Positions 7,117 through 14,141 of a DNA stretch of 20,543 nt are shown one piece after another. A model generated the notes under the pieces. The model ran no database searches. It saw only the letters and a program-made list of their open reading frames with translations, and was not told where the DNA came from. Source of the stretch: Spirochaetaceae bacterium (GTDB lineage Bacteria > Spirochaetota > Spirochaetia > Treponematales > Breznakiellaceae). The stretch's first letter is position 1. Every line of letters starts with the position of its first letter. The stretch is taken from contig JAIRPH010000083.1 of assembly GCA_031257135.1 (NCBI GenBank), positions 1 through 20,543 of the forward strand, written 5' to 3'. The position numbers and the translations under genes are program-made.

Positions 7117-9171
7117 CTAATAAGATACCGCTACTGATACATTATCATTGCCGCCTGTGACGGAACTGTCTTTAGCATAACCGAAGTAGAGACAATGCGT
7201 TCCTGCGGAAACCAAATAGGTATAGCTTTGGCTTTGGCTTCCCGATACCCTGAACTGGTAATTGCTCGTCGATGCAGAGCCGTCAAGGGTTGAAACATAT
7301 CCGAAATCATAATTGGATTCACTTGATGCGGTGAGTGTTACCGTAATAAAACAATCTGCCGGGGCATTAATGATAAGGGTTTCCCATGTGCTGGCGCTAT
7401 GTTCTATACTATTGCTGGTATATTGGTTGTCTCCCGTTTGTGTCCAATTACCTGACCATGTGAGGCTTAACACTGTTGACTGATCATCCCAATGCTCACT
7501 GCTTGAAGTAGACAAACTTATCGTCTCGTCTGCTGTGGTAGTTCTCACTCGTATAGGACTGGAAGAGCAAAATACCGCCATGCCGATGGTAGCGGTATTT
7601 TTCAAAGCATCATCCGCCGCATCGGAGCCGTAGATAACGCCGCTCGTGGTACTGCCGCTTGCAGGCGTTTTCGTAAATGTCCCGTTGGAATCCACATATA
7701 CGCCTCCGCCGCGAGAGAAATAGGAGGATGAGGAAGCGGTATTGCCGCTAATCTCTCCGCCCGACATCGTAAACGTCCCGCTACCCACGTATACGCCCCC
7801 GCCGTAGGAAGAGGTTGATGAGTAGGAGGAGGACGAAGAAGCGGTATTACCGCTAATCGCTCCGCCCGACATCGTAAACGTCCCGCTACCCACATATACG
7901 CCCCCGCCGTAGGAAGAGGATGATGAGTAGGAGGAGGACGAAGAAGCGGTATTGCCGCTAATCTCTCCGCCTGACATCGTAAACGTCCCGCCGGAACCTA
8001 CATATACGCCTCCGCCGTAGGAAGAGCCATCGGAGGATGAGGAAGCGGTGTTGCCGCTAATCTCTCCGCCTGACATCGTAAACGTCCCGCTACCCACGTA
8101 TACGCCCCCGCCATAAGAACCGGTTATTTTCCCGCCTGCCTTCAAAACCAGCGCGCCGCCGTTTACGTTAACTATGCTTGAGTTATAACTATCCTGCCGT
8201 CTAAGGGTAATGTCTTGCAGAACTAGAGTAGGACTAACCGATGAAGACCCCACCGTAAAAAGCGAACCGCTTCGGTACTGGTTCAGGCTTAGTTCACAAA
8301 TATCGCTCATACTGCAAATAGTTATCGTTTTTCCGTTATACTGGGCGTCTGTCAATGATACCGGATCAAGAGAGAAATCGGATGTAATCAAGATAATAAA
8401 ACCAGTTTCAACGTTACGCTGAATCGCAGTTAACGCCTCGGTAAATTCCGTATTGTTTCCCGCTTCAAACATCGCGCCTATGGGTGCATCGGTAAACTCG
8501 TCTGCGGTAAACCCATAGGTTGCCGTTGTTTCAAGATTATCGTAAATATGCGCTATCTGATTTTTCGCCGCTGTTTTTGAAACGCCTCCAATAGTACCGG
8601 TTACTCTAATACTTACTTGGTAGTACCTGCTGGGAACCGTTACAGAACCGCTTAAACCGGTACTAATATTTACGGGATCAGGATTGGCTTCCTCTGAAAG
8701 AGAAGTCAGTTGCACGGTTCCCCGTTCCAGTGTTAAGCCGGCGGGAAGCGTTACGGTATAGGCAAACGTACCGGTTCCGTTTTGAACGGGAGTAAGCTGT
8801 ATCGCAATGTCTATCGCGGCGTTCTCGGTAATATTTGCCGTCGCTATTCCTTCCACTGCGGCTATGCCGTCAGCGGTATTACCAGTAACTTTGACGGTAT
8901 AGGTTCCCAATGGAAGTCTTTCTGTTAGAGATTTTTCAGTGATGGTTTTGCTTATCGCTGATCCCCCGGATTGGGAAAACTCCACCGTATACGTGCTGAT
9001 TTCCGGTATTGTCGGCAACAGGGTTCTGGCTTCTTCTATATGCAGGCTTACTCGCGCTAAACCGGTTCCGTCTTTGCCTGCCTGCGCCGGCTCGTCCAAA
9101 GAAGCGGTGCAGGCCCCAAGAACTGTTATGGCGGCAAAGAACGCCGCAAACTGCTTTGTCTGTTTCATCAT
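7117..9171 (-). CDS. Surface lipoprotein with beta-helix 'GGGVYV' repeats
   Basis: 684 residues. The N terminus has a signal peptide and a good lipobox (VLGAC, C21). Two beta-sandwich-like regions follow (about 40-130 and 135-235). Residues about 354-491 carry five copies of GGGVYV; in four the unit reads GGGVYVGSGTFTMSGG-[EA]ISGNTA plus a Ser/Tyr linker. Such repeats are typical of right-handed beta-helix surface proteins of treponemes. The C-terminal part (about 560-684) is another beta-rich domain with two cysteines and no autotransporter barrel, so anchoring is by lipid. It probably acts at the cell surface in adhesion or as a variable coat; this is inference. AAGGAG (9182-9177) overlaps the TAA of the gene upstream, so translation is probably coupled. 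It is the last gene of a three-gene operon. Confidence 0.85.
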   Translation of the reverse strand: MMKQTKQFAAFFAAITVLGACTASLDEPAQAGKDGTGLARVSLHIEEARTLLPTIPEISTYTVEFSQSGGSAISKTITEKSLTERLPLGTYTVKVTGNTADGIAAVEGIATANITENAAIDIAIQLTPVQNGTGTFAYTVTLPAGLTLERGTVQLTSLSEEANPDPVNISTGLSGSVTVPSRYYQVSIRVTGTIGGVSKTAAKNQIAHIYDNLETTATYGFTADEFTDAPIGAMFEAGNNTEFTEALTAIQRNVETGFIILITSDFSLDPVSLTDAQYNGKTITICSMSDICELSLNQYRSGSLFTVGSSSVSPTLVLQDITLRRQDSYNSSIVNVNGGALVLKAGGKITGSYGGGVYVGSGTFTMSGGEISGNTASSSSDGSSYGGGVYVGSGGTFTMSGGEISGNTASSSSSYSSSSSYGGGVYVGSGTFTMSGGAISGNTASSSSSYSSTSSYGGGVYVGSGTFTMSGGEISGNTASSSSYFSRGGGVYVDSNGTFTKTPASGSTTSGVIYGSDAADDALKNTATIGMAVFCSSSPIRVRTTTADETISLSTSSSEHWDDQSTVLSLTWSGNWTQTGDNQYTSNSIEHSASTWETLIINAPADCFITVTLTASSESNYDFGYVSTLDGSASTSNYQFRVSGSQSQSYTYLVSAGTHCLYFGYAKDSSVTGGNDNVSVAVSY
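7699..8112 (-). repeat. Tandem beta-helix repeat units in the lipoprotein gene
   Basis: Unit starts (TACGCCYCCGCC on the + strand) lie at 7699, 7792, 7897, 8005 and 8101, giving unit lengths of 93, 105, 108 and 96 bp. All are multiples of three. The core is nearly identical between units. Length differences come mostly from the Ser-rich linker (GAGGAGGACGAAGAAG-like on the + strand), which is prone to slippage and recombination. Confidence 0.88.
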
Positions 9172-9180
9172 TATCTCTCC

Positions 9181-11019
9181 TTAATTAGTCACCGTAAAAG
9201 ACTGTTCCTTTGAATAGGGAACCCCGTTTTTGTCTACCACAAGGGTAAGCGTATGGTTTCCAACACTGTAGTGCGCGGCTTTCATGGTGAAGGAAGCGGC
9301 ATTACCCCACAGTACATTATCTACATACCACTTATAACTGGCGTATTCTTCGGCTATCGCGATTGGGTAGGTCGAAGGAGTCCCGCTTTTGGAAATCGTT
9401 ACCGGCGCAGTGGGGAACCCAGAGATATTCTCATCGGTCAACGGCGACGGTGAATTGATAGTTATCTTCCCCAGACCGCTAAGATTTACCCGGTAATAAT
9501 CTATATCGTTTTTATGTAGATACGCAGTGATCTGTTTTTTGGTTACAACGGTAGCTGTTCCTTCGGTATTATTTGGTTCATACCTTGCTGTATCGGTAAA
9601 ACCAGTTGTATCAGGCGCATCGACGCTGATACCCAGGGAATAGACCGCTTCGGTATCCGCGGTCGCTCCGGAGAATATTACCCAGTAATCCTCGTCTGAA
9701 ATCGGCACCGCGGCGGTAAAAGAGGTTCGCTTAAAATTCCATACTCTGGCGTTAGGTCCGATAATTATTCCTGCAATAGGCGTATTCGCCTGTATATTGA
9801 GGTTCACCGCGCCTTTATATATTTTCAGGGAAACCGAATCTTCCCATGTTTTATTGGTTATCGGTTCGTTGATAGTTATACCGATATGGCAGATTTCATA
9901 GGCTTTCGTCGGGATCGGTGAATACCTGATGTCAATCGGTATAGACTTCGTTTTACCCGGCTCGATGGTTCCTATGATACCGTCGCTTGGAGAACTCGTG
10001 ATCGCGTTTCCAAAATCGAGCGTATAGGTGCCTGCCGTCCAATCCGCGTTGCCGGTATTTTCTACTTCAAGATCAAGCTGATACTGCTTATCGGCGTGCA
10101 GGAGCGCAATATCGTCTTGCCATGAATGTGGTACTATTCTTGTTTTAAAGTTCACGCCCTGGGTAACGGTAATAGTACCCACATCATCGCCGTCAAACTG
10201 AGGCGTTACGATGGTAGGCGTTCCGCCTTCAGGAGTTACCGTATAGTCATCGCCGGGTATAATATCATCCGCGACATACCTCCCATTGGCGTCGGTCGGT
10301 TTTGATTGGGTAACGGTCTTTTCCAAATTTGATATGATTGTAGTTATACCCCCTAAACCACTGCCCGCGGCCCGGGACATTTGGGCGTTGCTCCGGCTCC
10401 CGAAGGAAACAATTCTTCCGCTAAACTTGGCGTTAGGAATACGGAAGCCGAAGAGATAGTATACCTGTTCCCCCTCTGTTACCTTAACCACCCGTTCGGA
10501 GTCTTTGTGCAGAGAAACTCTTTTTGAGGATTCTACGCCGTCTATTTTGAGCGCGGTACTGCTGATATACCATTTTTCGCCCGTATCCATACGAAGCCAT
10601 TCCCCTAGGAATTCTTTGTTATATATGATGTTGTCTGTTCTGGTAGTTACCGGTATAACGGTTCCTTTGTTTCCCTCTCCGTCCGCGTTTACCGAGGAAA
10701 CCGCGATATAATAGCGGGTAGCGGGAGACAAGCCGATCATGGTATACTTCAGTTCCGCTGTGTTTGTTTTTTTCTCCAAACTCTCTGCGGAGTTGCCTGC
10801 ATATACGTTGTAAGATAGGGCTTCGGTTACTGCGCTCCATGATACCTCGATAGTATCATCCCGTATGGCTTCTCCCCGTATATCTGCCGGAGGTAAAATA
10901 CTTGTTGGTGAAATATCGGGAGGCGTTTCCAGCGGACTATCAGGAGGACACCCCGCCATACCCAGCGCGATAAGCGCGACCAGCAAACCAAAAACAAATC
11001 GTTTTTTCATTCTTTCCAC
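9181..11019 (-). CDS. Multi-domain surface lipoprotein (Fn3, regulatory-like, CARDB-like, PPC-like, PKD-like)
   Basis: 612 residues from a GTG start (11019-11017); AGGAG lies 6 nt upstream, while the in-frame ATG three codons on is too far from it. The lipobox is GMAGC (C24). Domains in order: fibronectin type III (about 44-127, WSAVTEALSYNVYAG to VTTRT), a carboxypeptidase-regulatory-like sandwich (about 218-290, TDANGRYVADDIIPGDDYTV), a CARDB-like domain (about 305-402, VENTGNADWTAGTYTL), a PPC-like segment (about 478-516, YEPNNTEGTAT and NDIDYYRVNL) and a C-terminal PKD/Ig-like domain (about 538-612, YKWYVDNVLWG). No catalytic module is visible, so it looks like an extracellular binding or scaffold protein. 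The stop codon overlaps the Shine-Dalgarno sequence of the next gene. Confidence 0.83.
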   Translation of the reverse strand: MERMKKRFVFGLLVALIALGMAGCPPDSPLETPPDISPTSILPPADIRGEAIRDDTIEVSWSAVTEALSYNVYAGNSAESLEKKTNTAELKYTMIGLSPATRYYIAVSSVNADGEGNKGTVIPVTTRTDNIIYNKEFLGEWLRMDTGEKWYISSTALKIDGVESSKRVSLHKDSERVVKVTEGEQVYYLFGFRIPNAKFSGRIVSFGSRSNAQMSRAAGSGLGGITTIISNLEKTVTQSKPTDANGRYVADDIIPGDDYTVTPEGGTPTIVTPQFDGDDVGTITVTQGVNFKTRIVPHSWQDDIALLHADKQYQLDLEVENTGNADWTAGTYTLDFGNAITSSPSDGIIGTIEPGKTKSIPIDIRYSPIPTKAYEICHIGITINEPITNKTWEDSVSLKIYKGAVNLNIQANTPIAGIIIGPNARVWNFKRTSFTAAVPISDEDYWVIFSGATADTEAVYSLGISVDAPDTTGFTDTARYEPNNTEGTATVVTKKQITAYLHKNDIDYYRVNLSGLGKITINSPSPLTDENISGFPTAPVTISKSGTPSTYPIAIAEEYASYKWYVDNVLWGNAASFTMKAAHYSVGNHTLTLVVDKNGVPYSKEQSFTVTN

Positions 11020-11030
11020 ATTACACTCCT

Positions 11031-12076
11031 TTACTTACCGCTTTTTTTCGCGGTTAAAATAAGATATTGTCTATTGCCCGTAATGGGCGTCTCGCCGCCA
11101 AGACGAGTGGAATCAAAGGTATAACCGTAGCCTATCTGCGCCTGCATCCCACCCAAAGGTATCAGCAGAGACGCCTCAACCTTGAAAGAGTGAGTAACTA
11201 CCGTGTTTTCTGAAGTAATCCAGTTCAGATTGTCATCAAAGCCGATGTTTTTATACTTCAGTTGAGACATATCGTAAAGCAGAACTACATTGATGAACCT
11301 GAACAGCGTTGCGTTAAGGCTCACATACCAATAGGGGCTTCCCGTAGTAGTCTGATCATATTCCGCGTCATGGGGATCGAGCAGGGGAACCATGCCCATT
11401 TCCTGAGACGAGGCGAGGAAAAATACCGGCACAACCCCGCCGGACAGGGTAACGTCAAATCCCAGCGCGCCGATGTTAAACCGATCAACCTCGAACAACT
11501 TCACCAAGAAGCGAAATCCCAAGTCAATCAGCGGTCCTACAACGTGCATCGAAAAGCTATTAGTATACGCGTTCACTCGCTCCCTACCGATAGCTTCCAA
11601 TTCCGGCATATTGAAAAAGCCTTTTTCGTTCAGCTTGTCATATTCGTAATACGCGCCGCCGCCTATCCACAGCCTTACCTTAGGCGTTCTGATAAAAGAA
11701 TATTCCGCAGGCAGGAAAAATATTTCAAAAATATTCTCGTCCACCGCGTTCAAGGAATCGGCAACGCCGGCCAACTCTTTGTTTTCCGTGATAATCGTAT
11801 TGCGGAACCGGATTTCTCCGCCCCAGCGGACGGTATAGCTCAGTCCTAAACCCGCATCTAAAATAGACCCGTTTTTGAGAATCTTTGGAGACAAGAAGAA
11901 ACTGAAATTCCCCAGCGTAATATTCTGTTCCTGCGGATATATCCAAAATGATACCAGCAGAAAGAACCCAACGAGAATAGCCTTGAACGAATGTAAACGT
12001 TTATCAGTATACCGCGCTAAATGCGAAATGGGGGGGGGGGGGGGGGGGATAATGCAAAAAACCGCAACATTTTCAT
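11031..12076 (-). CDS. Outer-membrane beta-barrel candidate, phase-variable; frame interrupted at a C19 tract
   Basis: The body is a strand-rich protein (LGLSYTVRWGGEIRFRNT, VRLWIGGGAYYEY, VEASLLIPLGGMQAQIGYGY) typical of small outer-membrane barrels; the exact family is not recognised. Without frame correction the first usable start is TTG 11894, which cuts off the signal peptide. Upstream in the same frame, RLHSFKAILVGFFLLVSF followed by WIYPQ and EQNITLG is a clear signal peptide, with no ATG, GTG or TTG before it until the C tract. Beyond the tract lie ATG 12076 and ATG 12070, with AAGGAG at 12097-12092 and AAGG at 12083-12080. With 19 C, translation from 12076 stops at TAG 12019-12017 after 19 residues. 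With 20 or 17 C it would give 348 or 347 residues. A 30-odd residue extension before the signal peptide is unusual. It is the first gene of the operon. Confidence 0.75.
12030..12048 (-). repeat. Homopolymer of 19 C on the coding strand (G19 on +), predicted contingency tract
   Basis: Nineteen consecutive G on the + strand lie between a ribosome-binding site with ATG and the signal peptide of the beta-barrel gene. Tracts of this length slip during replication. Poly-G tracts are known to vary in Treponema pallidum near tpr and other outer-membrane genes. A sequencing or assembly error in the count is possible. Confidence 0.9.
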
Positions 12077-12097
12077 ATACCTTATCTATTACTCCTT

Positions 12098-12391
12098 TTA
12101 TTACTAAAAAATGTTTTAAACGTTATAATTAAAATATATATAGCAGAAATCGAAAAAGATCAATAACCATTAGATAAATTTCGCTTCTAGGCGTATTTTG
12201 TGAAAGACGATAATTCTGTCATAGCCGATAAGCCTCTGCCGCCAAAGCCGCCATAAATACGGTCAAAAATGCAAATATACTGAAAAGAGGGTATGAATTT
12301 TTTAGAAAAGAGAGTATACTGATATAAAGTTATACGGCATGAGTATATTATTTTACCGTTAGATTATATTTACATCCCAAAGGAAGGACGT
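12098..12391. other. AT-rich divergent intergenic region
   Basis: This separates the surface operon (-) from the phenylacetate-CoA ligase operon (+). It holds the minus-strand promoter at 12135-12163. Toward the + gene there are several -10-like boxes (TATACT 12315-12320, TATATT 12365-12370) but no convincing -35. AGGAAGG just before ATG 12392 is a Shine-Dalgarno sequence. The motif ATACTGA occurs at 12277 and 12316. No RNA gene or open frame is supported. Confidence 0.5.
12135..12163 (-). promoter_or_regulatory. Promoter of the surface-protein operon
   Basis: On the minus strand TTGATC (12163-12158), a 17-bp spacer and TATATA (12140-12135). A leader of roughly 50 nt with AAGGAG would precede ATG 12076. 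The surrounding A/T richness makes the exact boxes uncertain. Confidence 0.45.
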
Positions 12392-13693
12392 ATGATATTT
12401 AACCCTGAATATGAATCGATGGATGAAGACGCCCGGCGGAAGTTGCAGTTCGCTCGGCTGAAAAATCTGACCGAAAAGCTCTACGCGGATGTGGACTTTT
12501 ACCGGCGCAAAATGGACGCGCTCGGCGTCGCGCCGAAGGACATCCGGTCCCTTGACGATATTGCCAAACTGCCTTTCACCACAAAAGACGACCTCCGGGA
12601 TACCTTCCCGTATGGACTGCTCGCCTGTCCGAAGGCGCAAATCGAGGAAATCCATATGTCTTCCGGCACAACCGGCGTTCCCGTGGTTGACGCCTATACC
12701 CAAAAGGACATCGACATCTGGGGCGAGGCGATGGCTCGAACCCTCGCCGGAGCGGGAGGAACCAAAAACGATACGGTTCAGAATTGCTACGGCTACGGGC
12801 TGTTCACTGGCGGTATGGGCGCGCATTACGGCGCGAAAACCCTCGGAGCGAACGTTATCCCCATGTCTTCGGGCAATACTCAGCGTCAGCTTATGGTGAT
12901 GCAGTCCTTCGGGTCTACGATTCTCACCTGTACGCCGTCGTACGCGCTGTTCATGGCGGAGGAAGCCGAAGAAGCCGGGGTTGATCTCAAAAATCTTCCT
13001 ATAAATAAGGGCTGTTTCGGGGCGGAGCCGTGGAGCGAAAATATGCGCCGGGAAATCGAAGAACGCTACGGAATGAAGGCTTACGACATCTACGGGCTGA
13101 CCGAGATTATCGGTCCGGGGGTGGCTTTTGAGTGTGAAGCCAAAAATGGACTGCACATCAACGAAGACCTGTTTTATCCTGAGATCGTTGATCCTGAAAC
13201 CGGCAGGGTTCTGCCTGACGGCGAGAAAGGGGAGCTGGTTTTCACGACCTTGACCAAAGAGGGGACGCCGTTGTTGCGGTATCGGACGAGGGATGTGACG
13301 TTTCTCATGCGGGAGCGGTGTTCCTGCGGGCGGACCACGGCGCGGATGCATCGGCTGTTCGGGCGGACCGACGATATGCTCATTATCCGAGGGGTCAACG
13401 TATTTCCCAGCCAGATCGAGCAGGCGTTGATCGAGATTGAGGGAGCTGATCCGCATTATCTCATTGTGGTTGATCGGGGGCAGACTCATCTCGACGAGAT
13501 TGAACTGCACGTTGAGGTCAAAAAAGAGTTTTTCAGCGACGAAACCAGGGGCTTGGAAGGTCTGCGGAACAAGATTGAAGCGGTAATGAAGTCCAAACTG
13601 ATGATCAGCGTGAAGGTGAAGCTGGTTGAGCCGAAAACCATCGAGCGTTCTATGGGCAAGTCTCAGCGGGTCATTGACAAGCGCAAGATATAG
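12392..13693 (+). CDS. paaK: Phenylacetate--CoA ligase family protein (AMP-forming)
   Basis: 433 residues, the usual length for this family. It has the ANL adenylation motifs: SSGTTGVPV (90-98, phosphate loop), YGLTE (234-238), RYRTRD (296-301), GRTDDMLIIRG (324-334, hinge) and K423 in MGKSQRV as the C-terminal catalytic lysine. C310, C312 and the GR following form a CSCGR motif seen in family members. It would activate phenylacetate or another aryl acid to the CoA thioester with ATP in the cytoplasm. In anaerobes such genes often accompany aromatic amino-acid degradation through indolepyruvate oxidoreductase, but those subunits are not in this window. AGGAAGG precedes the ATG. The ACT-domain gene 9 nt downstream is a common partner of this ligase. 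Confidence 0.92.
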   Translation: MIFNPEYESMDEDARRKLQFARLKNLTEKLYADVDFYRRKMDALGVAPKDIRSLDDIAKLPFTTKDDLRDTFPYGLLACPKAQIEEIHMSSGTTGVPVVDAYTQKDIDIWGEAMARTLAGAGGTKNDTVQNCYGYGLFTGGMGAHYGAKTLGANVIPMSSGNTQRQLMVMQSFGSTILTCTPSYALFMAEEAEEAGVDLKNLPINKGCFGAEPWSENMRREIEERYGMKAYDIYGLTEIIGPGVAFECEAKNGLHINEDLFYPEIVDPETGRVLPDGEKGELVFTTLTKEGTPLLRYRTRDVTFLMRERCSCGRTTARMHRLFGRTDDMLIIRGVNVFPSQIEQALIEIEGADPHYLIVVDRGQTHLDEIELHVEVKKEFFSDETRGLEGLRNKIEAVMKSKLMISVKVKLVEPKTIERSMGKSQRVIDKRKI

Positions 13694-13702
13694 GAGGGAG
13701 CT

Positions 13703-14119
13703 ATGCAGATAAAACAAATATCCGTGTTTTTGGAAAACAACGCCGGCAGGCTTGGGGAAGTTACGAAGGTTATTGCCGGCGAGGGCATTAATATGCGGGC
13801 AATCAGCATCGCGGATACCGCAGACTTCGGCATCTTGCGGGTTATCGTGGACGATACCCCTCGGGCCGTGAAAGCGTTGAACAGCGCAGGGTTCACCACC
13901 AGAGAAACCGCGGTTGCCGCGGTGGAAATCGAGGACGTTCCGGGCAGTCTCGCCCGGGTGATGGAGGTCTTTCAGAAGTCCAAGATAAACATCGAATATC
14001 TCTATGCCTCTCTGCAAAACAAGGCGGGAAAGGCGGTGGTTATCTTCAAATTGGCAGACCACGCCGAGGGCTTAGAGATTATCAGGGAAAACGGTCTCTC
14101 TACGGTTGATTCTTTTTAA
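13703..14119 (+). CDS. Tandem ACT-domain amino-acid-binding protein
   Basis: 138 residues made of two ACT domains. The first is about 1-68 (ISVFLENNAGRLGEVTKVIAG) and the second about 70-138 (AVEIEDVPGSLARVMEVFQK), each with the beta-alpha-beta-beta-alpha-beta pattern and the Gly in the loop before the first helix. There is no catalytic domain. ACT domains bind amino acids and regulate enzymes, and proteins of this stand-alone type are often encoded next to phenylacetate-CoA ligase, so it may sense an aromatic amino acid. GGAGGGAG just after the ligase stop is a strong Shine-Dalgarno sequence. The gene is co-directional with the ligase and separated by 9 nt. Confidence 0.9.
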   Translation: MQIKQISVFLENNAGRLGEVTKVIAGEGINMRAISIADTADFGILRVIVDDTPRAVKALNSAGFTTRETAVAAVEIEDVPGSLARVMEVFQKSKINIEYLYASLQNKAGKAVVIFKLADHAEGLEIIRENGLSTVDSF

Positions 14120-14141
14120 AAAGAAAGAGGTTATAAAAAAA

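Noticed and set aside
11262..11849. 195-codon open frame on the + strand
   Set aside because: Antisense to the beta-barrel gene; low-complexity His/Arg/Gln-rich product and no ribosome-binding site.
11875..12132. 85-codon + strand frame through the G tract
   Set aside because: It reads G19 as poly-glycine, overlaps the signal-peptide region of the minus-strand gene, and has no ribosome-binding site.
12359..14062. 567-codon open frame on the minus strand
   Set aside because: It lies opposite the phenylacetate-CoA ligase and ACT genes, which have complete motifs. The long antisense frame follows from their codon use and its product is rich in Arg, His and Pro without recognisable domains.
14106..14141. 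TTG start extending glgA by 12 residues
   Set aside because: The extension overlaps the end of the ACT gene, and ATG 14142 gives the canonical family N terminus.
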